64,000 nt of DNA from Capsulimonadaceae bacterium (GCA_031292625.1 JARLGU010000052.1:1-64000); one strand, 5' to 3'. Shown: positions 25,519 through 35,018, counted from the first letter of the stretch. Program-made: numbers and translations. Notes: a model not told the origin generated them from the letters alone.

Positions 25519-27279
25519 ATGCTAAAACGCTGCGAGCGTCGATTTTTTCGCCCGTTGATATTTCTTGCGGTTTTTCTTCTTGCAAACGTGCCATGCCTCG
25601 CGGATCCGTCGCCGGTAACCTTCCCGCTCGTGTTCGCCAAGGACGGCATGACTGTCACGGTCAGAGATGCATTTTGGATGGAGACGAAGCAGGGAAAGGG
25701 TTTGCTGGTTCATTACCAGGTCGCCGGAGATGGGACTGTGCCGTTTGCGATAACGGCCGCGAATCTGCAGTGCGCTTTTTACGGACCTAACGGCGAGAAC
25801 ATTGGCTACAACTCGTTTAATGCAACAAGCGCATTCAGCAAATTGGTGGCACCCACATGGCCGAGCGCCCGAATCGTGTTCCACGCCGTTGATCCGGCGG
25901 CGCCACGCGAGGCAACCGAAGGCTGGAGTGAGCAGCGGTTGCAGTGGAGCGGCGTGCCCGTCCCCACGAAGCGCGACTCTCCGGTCGCGATCGGCAGCGC
26001 GCAATCGACATCGCACGGGACGAAGGTGACACTCGAGAAAATCATGGTTCGGTCGGCCAGCCCGAAAACCAAAGAGCTCGTGAGGACGACGCTGGTGTTT
26101 CGCGTCGTCTCGGCGCCTACCATACCGGACATGAGGGCTGATCTGATGCCGTATGTGGGTCTAACGACCAATACCGGTACGATCATCAGCAGTCGCCATG
26201 ACCTGGCTGTTCCGCAAGCCTCGGATACAATTACGGGCGCTCCAGGGTATTTGTCCTACGAATTGCCTGTAGCACTCGACGCAAAGAACGCGGGTAGCGT
26301 GAACGTTGATCTCGACATACACGAGTCGGCGTTGAGCATTAGAGATCCTCGGACATTTCGAGATGTTACCGTGGAGGTCCCACTTGCAGGGCTGCCGGGA
26401 ACGCAGGGAGGTGATAATGGACCCGATCGCGCTATTGCAGTTTCGAGGGTGGGGGGCATCGTTGCGTCTCTTGAAGCGCTGACCTATGACAAGTATAAGC
26501 AGTGGCATGCTCTAATATGGTTGAAGTCGCCCTTAGGGGGACCAGTCTACGAACTGAGGCAATTTGACATAAGGACCGCAGCCGGCGATAGCCTCGCAGG
26601 GTTTTTAGCCGCCTGGCCAATTCCTGGGCGGAATCTATGGAAGGCCAATGGGGATGCGCCAGGTCCTGGAGAGCATCCTATTGACTGCATATTCTCTCTG
26701 AAAGAAGGCGTCCCGGCGGATGCACAGTCTCTAACGATTAGTGTTCAGGCTGTCGCGCAATCTACGCGGAAGCGCCACTTCGTGTTCCCGAATTTGCCGG
26801 TCGTCGCGAAAGGTGCGAGTGCGGACGCCCATGCGACCGCGTCAGAGATTCGCGATGCTTCCGCGCCTTCAGCCGATCCGAAGTACGCTCCCGCGACGAT
26901 GACAATTACTTGGATTAAGTGTGTCCCAAACGTTTGGCATACGAAGCCTTTTCCTACAGAAGATGTCCTGAAATTTTACTTCCAGCTGGATGGCGCCGCA
27001 ACGCAGCCGTTATACAGGGTTGCAACGCCTCGATCGATCACGGACGATCAGGGACGCGGCTTGGATGTCCGCAATACCCAGACAGTCTCGGAAGGCTACG
27101 GTAAGTTTTGGTGCCTCGGTATTCCCGTTCCCGATTCGTCCGTAAAGACGCTAAGCCTGGATCTTGACCTGGTGGACACGGTCCACGAGGCTGATCCTCT
27201 GACCTTCGTCTTTCCAAACCTCCCCGTCTCACTCTTTTCCAGCGCCGCCCCTCAGCCGCCTGACGCATCTCGCGATTGA
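25519..27279 (+). CDS. Secreted protein with three related beta-rich repeats
   Basis: This 586-residue exported protein is of unknown function. A signal peptide (FRPLIFLAVFLLANVPCLA) lies at about 10-28. The remainder appears to contain three related units of roughly 180-190 residues. Each opens with a strand like KDGMTVTVRDAFW, HGTKVTLEKIMV or ASLEALTYDKYKQW and closes with RDVTVEVPLAGLP, RHFVFPNLPV or LTFVFPNLPV. No enzyme motif was recognised, so binding or structural roles are likely. ATG 25519 with GGGAG eight bases upstream is preferred to the more distal ATG at 25465. It is alone in its direction up to the aldolase 77 bases downstream. Confidence 0.7.
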   Translation: MLKRCERRFFRPLIFLAVFLLANVPCLADPSPVTFPLVFAKDGMTVTVRDAFWMETKQGKGLLVHYQVAGDGTVPFAITAANLQCAFYGPNGENIGYNSFNATSAFSKLVAPTWPSARIVFHAVDPAAPREATEGWSEQRLQWSGVPVPTKRDSPVAIGSAQSTSHGTKVTLEKIMVRSASPKTKELVRTTLVFRVVSAPTIPDMRADLMPYVGLTTNTGTIISSRHDLAVPQASDTITGAPGYLSYELPVALDAKNAGSVNVDLDIHESALSIRDPRTFRDVTVEVPLAGLPGTQGGDNGPDRAIAVSRVGGIVASLEALTYDKYKQWHALIWLKSPLGGPVYELRQFDIRTAAGDSLAGFLAAWPIPGRNLWKANGDAPGPGEHPIDCIFSLKEGVPADAQSLTISVQAVAQSTRKRHFVFPNLPVVAKGASADAHATASEIRDASAPSADPKYAPATMTITWIKCVPNVWHTKPFPTEDVLKFYFQLDGAATQPLYRVATPRSITDDQGRGLDVRNTQTVSEGYGKFWCLGIPVPDSSVKTLSLDLDLVDTVHEADPLTFVFPNLPVSLFSSAAPQPPDASRD

Positions 27280-27355
27280 CAAACGGACGCTCACGGGCCA
27301 CAATAATGGTAGCTTGCCAGACCGGCAACCACGCATTCCCCACGAGGAGAGAGAG

Positions 27356-28360
27356 ATGCCCCAGACAGAACAATCAGAATTGACCCCCAAGGGGACGTGG
27401 CTGTCGTACCGCCCGGAGATTAAGATCCTGGACTGCACGATTCGCGATGGCGGTTTGATCAACGACCATCAGTTCGAAGACGGCTTCGTGAAGGCCGTTT
27501 ACAATACGTGCGTCGCGTCCGGCGTCGATACGATGGAGATCGGCTACAAGACCGACCGCAAGATCGTCGCGCCATCGCAGTTTGGCGACTGGAAATTCTG
27601 CGACGAAGACGCCCTCCGCCGGATCCTGGACGACAATCCGACCGACCTCAAGATCTCAATCATGGCGGATGCCGAGCGTACCGATTACAAGAACGACATT
27701 TTGCCCAAGGACAAGAGCGTTATCGATATCGTCCGCGTCGCGACGTATATCCACCAGATCCCGACCGCCCTCGACATGGTCAAGGATGCTCATGACAAGG
27801 GGTATAAAGTCGGCATCAACCTGATGGCCGTGACGACGGTTCAGGAGCGCGAACTCGACGAAGCCTTGCAGCTTTTCGCGAAGGCCCCCGTCTACGGCGT
27901 CTTCATCGTCGACAGCTTCGGCGCATACTATTCGGAACAGATCCATGCGGTCACGAAGAAGTATCTCGCGGCCGTGAAAGGCACCGGGATCGAAGTGGGC
28001 ATCCACGCGCACAACAACCAGATGCTCGCCTATGCCAACACGCTCGAAGCGCTGATCACCGGCGCGAACCACCTGGACGCCACGATCAACGGCATGGGAC
28101 GCGGGGCAGGGAACTGCCCGTTGGAACTGCTGCTTGGTTTCCTGAAGAATCCGAAGTTCAACCTTCGCCCGGTTCTCGAATGCATCCGCGACTACTTCGT
28201 TCCGCTGGAAAAGCAGGGCGACATGGAATGGGGGTACCGCATTCCGTACATGATCACCGGCCAGCTCAACCAGCATCCTCGCTCGGCGATCAAAGCCCGC
28301 GCGTCGGAGAACCCCGACGACTACGTCGCGTTCTACGATCACATGATCGGCGCAGAGTGA
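27356..28360 (+). CDS. DmpG/HMG-lyase-like aldolase
   Basis: This 334-residue protein is of the DRE-TIM metallolyase family (HMGL-like barrel), related to 4-hydroxy-2-oxovalerate aldolases. ILDCTIRDGGLINDH (about 24-38) contains the metal-binding Asp and the Arg of the family's DxTIRDG signature. GIHAHNNQMLAYANT (about 211-225) supplies the HxH metal ligands, and NGMGRGAGNCPLELLL is the family loop. The ATG at 27356 follows GAGGAGAGAG, a good SD; the longer frame from 27314 lacks one. No dehydrogenase partner (DmpF) is adjacent, so the substrate may not be 4-hydroxy-2-oxovalerate. A stem-loop at 28395-28431 follows the stop. Confidence 0.88.
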   Translation: MPQTEQSELTPKGTWLSYRPEIKILDCTIRDGGLINDHQFEDGFVKAVYNTCVASGVDTMEIGYKTDRKIVAPSQFGDWKFCDEDALRRILDDNPTDLKISIMADAERTDYKNDILPKDKSVIDIVRVATYIHQIPTALDMVKDAHDKGYKVGINLMAVTTVQERELDEALQLFAKAPVYGVFIVDSFGAYYSEQIHAVTKKYLAAVKGTGIEVGIHAHNNQMLAYANTLEALITGANHLDATINGMGRGAGNCPLELLLGFLKNPKFNLRPVLECIRDYFVPLEKQGDMEWGYRIPYMITGQLNQHPRSAIKARASENPDDYVAFYDHMIGAE

Positions 28361-28394
28361 CCGGCGAATTGATGACTGGCGGCGGATTTGGACA

Positions 28395-28431
28395 TTGCCC
28401 TGGCGAAGATATGATTTCTTTGCCAGGGCAA
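28395..28431 (+). terminator. Stem-loop after the aldolase gene
   Basis: Perfect 10-bp arms TTGCCCTGGC and GCCAGGGCAA enclose a 17-base loop. What follows is AAACGTCTTT, a poor T-run, so termination is only likely. It may also separate this gene from the next operon's promoter. Confidence 0.55.
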
Positions 28432-28497
28432 AAACGTCTTTAAGGATACGGCCTCCATTGTTCATATAATTGGCACAATGATTCTTGTGGAAAACTA

Positions 28498-28526
28498 TTG
28501 ACACTGAGCTCCATTAAGCTTACAAT
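28498..28526 (+). promoter_or_regulatory. Sigma-70-type promoter of the GntR/prepilin/GH71 operon
   Basis: TTGACA (28498-28503) and TACAAT (28521-28526) are separated by 17 bases, near ideal. Transcription would start about ten bases before the GTG at 28557, leaving a short leader. Confidence 0.75.
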
Positions 28527-28540
28527 TGAACTATCGTTCA
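28527..28540. promoter_or_regulatory. Operator-like inverted repeat overlapping the start region
   Basis: TGAAC-TATC-GTTCA (arms of five, spacing four) lies immediately after the -10 box. GntR-type dimers bind short inverted repeats, so autoregulation by the product of the first gene is a reasonable guess. Confidence 0.45.
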
Positions 28541-28556
28541 CTCGAAAGGTACGATT

Positions 28557-29759
28557 GTGTCAGTAAGCAGCCTACAGGTGCGGCAACTCAAATCTATCCC
28601 GGTCAGTATGCAAGTCGCGGACGAGTTGCGACGCCGCGTTAGATCTGGTCAACTTCGTAACGGGGCGTCTTTGCCAAGTAGACGGGCGCTCGCTAGCGAG
28701 TTCGGCGTAGCGGTCGGCACTATACAGCAGGCGGTCGGGCAGTTAATCGACGAAGGACTGCTTCTCGCCAAGAGTACGTCGCGCACCGAGGTCGTGGGGA
28801 TGGGGGAGGCGTTGGCGACGGCGACGGATGCAAAGCCAAGCGCTCCGCGAGACAACCACTCGTCGCCGGTCGTTGCGATTACGTGCGATCTAAAGCCGCT
28901 TTCCGCGCCAGGTGCGAATATCTGGATACACACGGTTGTTTCGTCAATCGAACGCGACTTGACATTGCGCAATTGCCAAACGCGGTTTATCAATCAGTAC
29001 AATCCCGGCAATCCGTGGCTAAACAGCGCGGAGACGGTTGAGCAAGCCATCAATGGGCACGCGGACGCGGTCATCGTCGTGTTTCCCGACGCCTCGTATA
29101 GCGAGTCGGCGCTGATTCGAAGCGCACATGACGGATTGGGGCGCACCGAAAGAATCGTGGTCGTCTCCAACAGAACCTATCCGCGGCCGTTGTATAGCGC
29201 GTTTTGCGATGACAGTCTCATCGGCCTTGAGGCGGCGGCGCACCTCATTGATGCTGGATGCCGCGACTTGCTGTTCTTCGCCGCGTTCTCCAGCCGGTGG
29301 GTTGCTTCGCGCAAGGATGGAGCGCAAGAGGCGGCCAATCTCATCGGAGGTTCAGGTATCACTTTTACGAGCGAAGTCTCGGACGAACCGCCAAGCGACG
29401 CTGCGGCGTTCGCCGGGCAAGTGGAAATGCCTTACCTGTGTGCCCAGAGGCTTTTGTCACAAGGCCTGAAACATACCGGCATTATCGCCGCAAACGACGC
29501 CTGCGCACTTGGATGGATGAAGGCCGCATCTGAGCGCGGCCTCAAAGCGGGCGTGGACTATGCCATAACGGGGGCCGACGATCGGCCGGAAGCCCGTGAC
29601 TGGGATTTGACCACCTTTCGCATGCCGCTTGAGGCTCTTGCGACAGCGGCGGTTCGGTTGGCTATCGGCCCGAACTCGTCGAACGAACCGGCTGCAAGCC
29701 TCTGTTTCTATCCAGAACTCATTGTTCGCCGGTCGTCGAGAATTATTTCTTTGCAATAA
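28557..29759 (+). CDS. GntR-type regulator with LacI-type sensor domain
   Basis: This 400-residue transcription factor has an N-terminal GntR winged helix (about 10-75): VADELRRRVRSGQLRNGASLPSRRALASEFGVAVGTIQQAVGQLIDEGLL. From about residue 100 onward a periplasmic-binding-type sensor of the LacI/GalR kind follows (HADAVIVVFPDAS, GLEAAAHLIDAGCRDLLFFA, TGIIAANDACALGWMKAA, DYAITGADDRPEARDWDLTTFRMP). Such hybrids respond to sugars. It starts with GTG, with AAGG upstream. A consensus promoter and an inverted repeat lie directly in front. The prepilin gene begins 18 bases after its stop, so it very likely controls its own operon including the GH71 enzyme. Confidence 0.88.
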   Translation: MSVSSLQVRQLKSIPVSMQVADELRRRVRSGQLRNGASLPSRRALASEFGVAVGTIQQAVGQLIDEGLLLAKSTSRTEVVGMGEALATATDAKPSAPRDNHSSPVVAITCDLKPLSAPGANIWIHTVVSSIERDLTLRNCQTRFINQYNPGNPWLNSAETVEQAINGHADAVIVVFPDASYSESALIRSAHDGLGRTERIVVVSNRTYPRPLYSAFCDDSLIGLEAAAHLIDAGCRDLLFFAAFSSRWVASRKDGAQEAANLIGGSGITFTSEVSDEPPSDAAAFAGQVEMPYLCAQRLLSQGLKHTGIIAANDACALGWMKAASERGLKAGVDYAITGADDRPEARDWDLTTFRMPLEALATAAVRLAIGPNSSNEPAASLCFYPELIVRRSSRIISLQ

Positions 29760-29777
29760 ATCGCTAAGGAGGCGATC

Positions 29778-30707
29778 ATGAAAACCAGTAGATTGCGACG
29801 TAACCTAGGCTTTACACTTATCGAGCTATTAGTTGTTATAGCTATAATAGCAATATTAGCTGCTATTCTTTTTCCCGTGTTTGCAACGGCGCGAGAGAAG
29901 GCGCGTCAAACGGCTTGTGCCAGCAACCTAAAGCAGATCGGCCTAGCGATCGTTCAATATGAGCAGGACGCAGACGAATTCCCGCCAAACGGCTGCTCTA
30001 GGGCCGGGGGCGCCGAGGGGTGGGCAGGCCAAATATTCCCGTATGTTAAATCAAAAGCCGTCTACGTCTGCCCCGACGATCAGTCAACAGCTGCAAGCGT
30101 TTCGTATTGCTACAACCAGAATTTCGTCAATACCTGGATGAACAGCGCTTACACGTATACATATAGTAAGACGAGTGCGCCCACCTATCCCTTAGCTCAA
30201 TTCACGAGCGTATCGAATACGGTGATGCTGGCCGAAGTGACTGGCAGCGGAGGCTATGACGTATCCGACTTGAACCCGTCGGACCCGCTGAGCGATCTGC
30301 ACTGCAGCGGCGATCCGACCGGTGTATGCTCCTATTCACCCGTTGGACAAGGCGGCGTACAAGCGTCAGGCGTTAACGATCCGGTTACCGTAAATCCGGC
30401 CAATCTGACGACTGATGTGAATTGTGGCGCGCAGACCGCGTCAGGCTGTCCCAATGCGGGTTTTACGGTCAAGTATGCTACAGGATACCAAGTGGGAAAT
30501 CCTTACATTCTGACATTCACGGGCCCTAGCGGACTTCACTCGGGCGGTTCGAACTACTGCATGGCAGATGGGCACGTAAAGTGGCTACCAATAAACAAGG
30601 TTTCGGGGGGGTACTCGAACAACACGTCCCCCACGAATTGCGGCGGCGGCGTCAGGGCTGCTGGAAGTCAGTGCTCGCAGTACGCTGTGACATGGAGCTA
30701 TTATTAG
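29778..30707 (+). CDS. DUF1559-type prepilin-like protein (operon with GH71)
   Basis: This 309-residue protein has a strong prepilin leader, [24 protein letters not shown], with expected cleavage before F12. The ends carry the H-X9-DG motif ([12 protein letters not shown]). The body has many Cys and a Tyr/Gly-rich C-terminus. The SD (AAGGAGG) is excellent. The codons for the hydrophobic helix (29820-29880) are AT-rich, with ATA used four times and TTA twice, unlike the rest of the gene or its neighbours. It sits between the GntR-LacI regulator and a GH71 enzyme with gaps of 18 and 20 bases, which implies a joint function, for example a surface device for glycan capture or enzyme export. That is inference. 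Confidence 0.88.
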   Translation: MKTSRLRRNLGFTLIELLVVIAIIAILAAILFPVFATAREKARQTACASNLKQIGLAIVQYEQDADEFPPNGCSRAGGAEGWAGQIFPYVKSKAVYVCPDDQSTAASVSYCYNQNFVNTWMNSAYTYTYSKTSAPTYPLAQFTSVSNTVMLAEVTGSGGYDVSDLNPSDPLSDLHCSGDPTGVCSYSPVGQGGVQASGVNDPVTVNPANLTTDVNCGAQTASGCPNAGFTVKYATGYQVGNPYILTFTGPSGLHSGGSNYCMADGHVKWLPINKVSGGYSNNTSPTNCGGGVRAAGSQCSQYAVTWSYY

Positions 30708-30727
30708 CTGTGAGAGAGATTAAATAG

Positions 30728-32281
30728 ATGACAAACCCCACCAGCCATTTTCCGATACTGCACCTGTTTACGATCGTGCTTCTGTTGGCGCACTGCACCG
30801 CCGTTTGCGAATGCGCATCATCCAGCCCTGAACGCCCGATCGTCTATGCGCACTACATGCACTGCTACGTCCTCGGCGGCATGGCCGACCGCGTAGCGAA
30901 TGATGAGCCGCCGTACCGCGATGTCGCCGTTGCCCCGGATTTGTGGCCGGAGGCGGAGGACAAGGACCGGACGTGGTGGTCGGCGAGGTTAGCGCCGCTA
31001 GCCAAAGGCGGCTTGCCGGCCGTTCGCGAGGATTTTGAACTTGGCGAAAGAGCCGGTCTCGATGCATTTGGGTTTCTGATGGGCGCAAGGTCGTTTATTG
31101 ACCAATTCAGCCCCGGCCTTCGACTGGCCGCGCAAGTTGCGCAGACGAGTAAGGTCAAGCTGCTGCCCGACATGTGGACCGACTTTGCCGGCCTCGACGA
31201 TAACGGCGAGCGAGATCTTGGCGTCCAGGTCAAAGCGTTCATGGACAAGTATCCAGGCGCATTTTTGCAGCGCGACGGCCGTTATGTCATAAGCCTTGGA
31301 TGCCCGATGGGATATGGACGAACGCACGGTAACTTTGTAGAATGGGACCGCGTGAAGCCGTTCTTCGATGCATGGAAAGGCCCCCAAGGCGTCTACATTA
31401 TCCTTAATACAACATGGAACTCGGACGACCTTGCGACCGGTTGGGGAAATGCGCCGAACGCGTTTGGTCTATGGACGGCGCCGCATGGATGGCACGAAAC
31501 GCACGGGAGTCCTGACCTTCTGATTAGTTATGCCGCGCGGTACGGCAAGGAGATCTCGTGGCCGGTTCACAGCACGTATTACGGTGGGCGGAAAGGCTGC
31601 GAGAGCATGGCGGAAGACTTGGGCGTGTCAGGCTTTTGTGACCTTTGGCGGGGCGCAATCGCACATCACGCGGCAATGGCCGAAGTGCAAACATGGAATG
31701 ACTTCAGCGAGGATCACGCGATAACAGAAACGAACTACCGCGGAGATACAATGATCACGCTGAACCGCTATTTTTCCGATTGGTATCACAACGGCGCACC
31801 GCCGGCAATCACCGTGGAGCGCGTTTTTCTCTTCCACCACCGCCAACTCGTTAACGCTCGCCTGACGCAAGCGACTATCCTTGCGCACAACGACCAATGG
31901 CACAACACACCCACGGTCGACTACCTCAACGTGGTTACGATGCTACGCCATCCTGCCGACGTAAGTCTGACCGATGGCGAGCACACATGGACGTCAAAGG
32001 CGCCTGCCGGGCTGCATGAGTGGCTGGTGTATGTTCCGTCTGTGCGCACACGGGCGGCGCCGGATTGCGTTGCGTACGATCACGGCGATGGGGCAGCATA
32101 TCCTCGTAACAATTCGGCGCGCACAGTGACCGTTGCCTCGGCTCTATCCGCGGGTATACCGTCGGCGACCGTTTCGCGCGGCGGTCATCAGGTCGCGTCG
32201 GTGCGAAGCCGTCTGCCGCTATCAGAAGATGCCAGGTGGCAGGATCTGGCCATGGTTGGCGATATGGCCCCTGATAAATAA
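30728..32281 (+). CDS. GH71-like secreted alpha-1,3-glucanase
   Basis: This 517-residue protein resembles GH71 endo-alpha-1,3-glucanases (mutanases). It has an N-terminal signal peptide (LHLFTIVLLLAHCTAVCECASS), then RPIVYAHYMHCYVLGG (strand 1), LDAFGFLMGAR, KLLPDMWTDF, VISLGCPMGYG and EVQTWNDFSEDHAI, the last matching the family WND-x2-E-x-H signature with a candidate acidic catalyst. The C-terminal 130 residues look like a beta domain. It would degrade extracellular alpha-1,3-glucan, perhaps of fungal or plant-surface origin. The start lies 20 bases after the prepilin stop, so it is translated from the same mRNA. Family call by motif reading; activity is not certain. Confidence 0.8.
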   Translation: MTNPTSHFPILHLFTIVLLLAHCTAVCECASSSPERPIVYAHYMHCYVLGGMADRVANDEPPYRDVAVAPDLWPEAEDKDRTWWSARLAPLAKGGLPAVREDFELGERAGLDAFGFLMGARSFIDQFSPGLRLAAQVAQTSKVKLLPDMWTDFAGLDDNGERDLGVQVKAFMDKYPGAFLQRDGRYVISLGCPMGYGRTHGNFVEWDRVKPFFDAWKGPQGVYIILNTTWNSDDLATGWGNAPNAFGLWTAPHGWHETHGSPDLLISYAARYGKEISWPVHSTYYGGRKGCESMAEDLGVSGFCDLWRGAIAHHAAMAEVQTWNDFSEDHAITETNYRGDTMITLNRYFSDWYHNGAPPAITVERVFLFHHRQLVNARLTQATILAHNDQWHNTPTVDYLNVVTMLRHPADVSLTDGEHTWTSKAPAGLHEWLVYVPSVRTRAAPDCVAYDHGDGAAYPRNNSARTVTVASALSAGIPSATVSRGGHQVASVRSRLPLSEDARWQDLAMVGDMAPDK

Positions 32282-32374
32282 GGGGCGCTTGCGATATCTG
32301 AGATTGGTTGCGCGCAGTCTGACGTGCCCGAGCGGCCAATGGATTCCTGTGTCGGCGCCGCTTCGGTCGCACGG

Positions 32375-33526
32375 CTACAGGCGGTCGTACAGCGCTTCCA
32401 GCGCGTCTACCTGCGCGGCCATCGCGAGCTTCTCGCGGACGGCCGATCCGCCGCGCCGCGTGTAATCGGCTCGCAGCGCAGCGCCCGCGGCCGGGTCCAG
32501 GAACGCGGCGACTGCATTGATTGCGGCGGGGATGTCGCCCAGGGGTACCGCGATGCCCCCGCCGGTCATATCGAGCACTTCACGGCAGCCGTCGATGTCG
32601 CTGGCGACTACCGGCAGGCCGGCCGCCATTGCTTCGACAAGCGCCAAGCCGAACGCTTCGTCGCTTGGTAGGTGCAGCAGCAGATCGAGCATCGGGAGCG
32701 CCGCCGGGACATCGTCCACCAAGCCCATCACCACCACTCGCTCGGCCACGCCCGCGGCATGCGCCGCTTCACGATAATCCCTGCCGCCTTTGTCCGCTGT
32801 TTCCTTGCCCATCAACGCGAGCCAGGCCTCAGGGACGACATTCAGCACGTCGCGGAAGCGCTCGATCACCGCGAGCTGTCCCTTGGCGTCATGACGTCCC
32901 ACCATGCCGATCACGGGCGCACCAACGGGAATGCCCCAGCGCGCGCGTGCGGAGGCTCGCGCTGCGTCGTAGGCGGTTGTGCCGGGCGCCAGGTAGGCGT
33001 CGCAGTCGATGCCGTTGTACACGGTTTCAACATACTCCGGGCGAAGGTGGTGCGCATCAACGACGTAATCCCGAACCGTCTTTGAAACGGCGATCGCGCG
33101 GGTCGTCCAGTTCTGAAAGAAGAGGCCGGCCAGACGTGGAGGCTTTCCCATGACGTGCCGCAGGTGTAAGTGCAGGACAACCTTGGGCGGCGACGCCAGC
33201 CCGATGCCGCCGATGCGCACGCCGACGGCGACGGGGACGTAATCGCGGCGCGAGTGGATGTGAACGATGTCGGGCTGATACTTGCGGACGAGGCGGGCGA
33301 CCGTTCCAACCGCGCCGAGGTCGCCGCTGTTCTTGGGAAGCAGCGTTTCGACCGGAACGCCGTCGCTGATGCAGTGCTCCCGGATCGCGCCGGTTGGGGC
33401 CGTCGCGTAGATCACCTGATTGCCGCGCTTAAGCAACTCGCTGGCGAACCGCGTGGAAGCGCGCGCGATCCCGCCGGCCGTGATCGTGGTCGCTACGTAG
33501 AGCACCTTTCGGGGACGGGATGACAT
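32375..33526 (-). CDS. GT4-family glycosyltransferase
   Basis: This 383-residue GT-B fold transferase of the GT4 family has an N-terminal half with KVLYVATTITAGGIARASTRFASELLKRG (sugar-acceptor domain glycine loop). The C-terminal donor domain has VIGMVGRHDAKGQ and LLHLPSDEAFGLALVEAMAAGLPVVASDIDG, containing the E-x7-E motif that binds the nucleotide sugar. It probably adds a hexose to a cell-surface polysaccharide or lipid. It is a single gene on this strand after the ribosomal-protein operon. A structured segment separates it from rplA. The acceptor and donor are unknown. Confidence 0.88.
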   Translation of the reverse strand: MSSRPRKVLYVATTITAGGIARASTRFASELLKRGNQVIYATAPTGAIREHCISDGVPVETLLPKNSGDLGAVGTVARLVRKYQPDIVHIHSRRDYVPVAVGVRIGGIGLASPPKVVLHLHLRHVMGKPPRLAGLFFQNWTTRAIAVSKTVRDYVVDAHHLRPEYVETVYNGIDCDAYLAPGTTAYDAARASARARWGIPVGAPVIGMVGRHDAKGQLAVIERFRDVLNVVPEAWLALMGKETADKGGRDYREAAHAAGVAERVVVMGLVDDVPAALPMLDLLLHLPSDEAFGLALVEAMAAGLPVVASDIDGCREVLDMTGGGIAVPLGDIPAAINAVAAFLDPAAGAALRADYTRRGGSAVREKLAMAAQVDALEALYDRL

Positions 33527-33565
33527 TGTCGGGTGGCCTGTGGATCAATACTTATAGGCTGGTAC

Positions 33566-33633
33566 GGCCTTTCCAGCGAAGAAACCTTTCTCGCCAGCAA
33601 AGCTGGGAGGGCTAGGTTCCTTGCGGAAAGGCC
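33566..33633. other. Long imperfect hairpin between rplA and the GT4 gene
   Basis: Outer arms GGCCTTTCC/GGAAAGGCC (33566-33574 and 33625-33633) are followed inward by GAAACC/GGTTCC and a core hairpin CCAGC-AAA-GCTGG. No T-run follows on the minus strand. It could be a processing or termination structure, or an RNA site. Confidence 0.5.
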
Positions 33634-33655
33634 GCGAACATACTTTCGAGACGAG

Positions 33656-34384
33656 CTACTTGACGACCGCGCGGATCGCGAGCAACGGATCGATCTTGAC
33701 GCCTGGGCTCATCGTCGTCGAAAGGGTTACTTTCTTGATGTAGCGTCCCTTGGCGGATGACGGCTTGGCTTTAACGAGCGCCGCGACCAGGGCATGGTAG
33801 TTCTCAGCGATCTGCTCGCTGGTGAACGATGCCTTGCCGATCGGGGCATGGACGATGCCGGCCTTGTCAACGCGGTACTCCACGCGAGCGGCCTTCTTGA
33901 CATCGGCGACTGCCTGAGCGATGTTCGGGGTAACCGTCTGCGCTTTGGGGTTCGGCATCTTCTGCTTGAAGATCGCACCGAGGCGGCCGACCTGGCCCAT
34001 CATATCCGGGGTTGCCATGATCAGGTCGTACTGCTTCCAGTCGAGCGACCCGTTCTGCACCTGGGGGATGAGATCGTCAGCGCCTACCAAATCGGCGCCG
34101 GCGGCTTCGGCTTCCTTAGCCTTGTCGCCTTTGGCGAAAACGAGGACCTTGCGCGATTTGCCAGTACCGAACGGCAGGGTGGTCGTTCCGCGGACCATCT
34201 GGTCGCCGTGCCTGGGATCCACGCCGAGGTTGATCGCGACATCGACGGTTTCATCGAATTTCGCGCTCGCAAGTCCTTTAACGGCTTCGATGGCGCCCTC
34301 GGGATTAAGGAGCTCCTCGCTGGTCTTCTTGACGAGCGCCTTATAACGCGCAGATTCTACGTGCTTTCGATCTTTCGTTCGCAT
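33656..34384 (-). CDS. rplA: Ribosomal protein L1
   Basis: This 242-residue large-subunit protein forms the L1 stalk and usually represses its own operon. Family blocks seen are [35 protein letters not shown] (about 42-76), [10 protein letters not shown] and [29 protein letters not shown]. The longer frame starts at 34405, but ATG 34384 with GGGAG seven bases upstream fits the family N-terminus ([15 protein letters not shown]). It follows rplK by 82 bases. Downstream there is no rplJ/rplL; a hairpin and then the GT4 gene follow instead. Confidence 0.97.
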   Translation of the reverse strand: MRTKDRKHVESARYKALVKKTSEELLNPEGAIEAVKGLASAKFDETVDVAINLGVDPRHGDQMVRGTTTLPFGTGKSRKVLVFAKGDKAKEAEAAGADLVGADDLIPQVQNGSLDWKQYDLIMATPDMMGQVGRLGAIFKQKMPNPKAQTVTPNIAQAVADVKKAARVEYRVDKAGIVHAPIGKASFTSEQIAENYHALVAALVKAKPSSAKGRYIKKVTLSTTMSPGVKIDPLLAIRAVVK

Positions 34385-34466
34385 ACTGTTGCTCCCGCGG
34401 TGCAATCGGGGTTCGCCCCTCCCGCGATGGTGTCGTCCGGCTGCATGAGCGCGCGGCCGGGACGGA

Positions 34467-34889
34467 TTAGGCGATGTCGATGCCCATGGAGCGGGCGGTG
34501 CCGGCGATGATCTTCATCGCGGCGTCGACATCGTTGGCGTTCAGGTCGGGCATCTTCTGCTCGGCGATCGCGCGAAGCTGATCCTCGCTGATTTTCGCGA
34601 CCTTCACTTTGTTTGGCTGACCCGAGCCGCTCGGTATGTTGAGCGCCTTCTTGAGAAGGTCGGCGGCGGGCGGCGTTTTGGTGATGAACGTAAAGGAACG
34701 GTCGTCGTAGATGGTGATTTCCACCGGAACGATTGAGCCGATCATCGAGGCGGTTTTTTCGTTGTACCCCTTGATGAATTCCATCATGTTGATGCCGTAA
34801 CCGCCCAGAGCGGGACCGACGGGCGGCGCAGGGGTGGCCTTGCCGGCATTGATTTGGAGCTTTACAACCCCTACTACTTTCTTAGCCAT
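34467..34889 (-). CDS. rplK: Ribosomal protein L11
   Basis: This 140-residue protein binds the GTPase centre of 23S rRNA. Typical sequence: [29 protein letters not shown] at the N-terminus and [10 protein letters not shown] at the C-terminus. Length is normal. It is third in the secE-nusG-rplK-rplA unit and lies 129 bases after nusG. That gap contains a TTCTTC/GAAGAA hairpin that may be part of an L1-responsive leader, although no L1-binding site was confirmed. Confidence 0.98.
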   Translation of the reverse strand: MAKKVVGVVKLQINAGKATPAPPVGPALGGYGINMMEFIKGYNEKTASMIGSIVPVEITIYDDRSFTFITKTPPAADLLKKALNIPSGSGQPNKVKVAKISEDQLRAIAEQKMPDLNANDVDAAMKIIAGTARSMGIDIA

Positions 34890-35018
34890 AATAACCTCTT
34901 AGTATCGATGTTGCCAGTTCCACGTTCTTCGCATGTGAAGAATGCCTCCGGCGGCCCCATGCGCGGGGAGCGGCAACTGCAAGTTGCATACGTTGTCGAC
35001 GTGACGCTTTTGCGAAGA

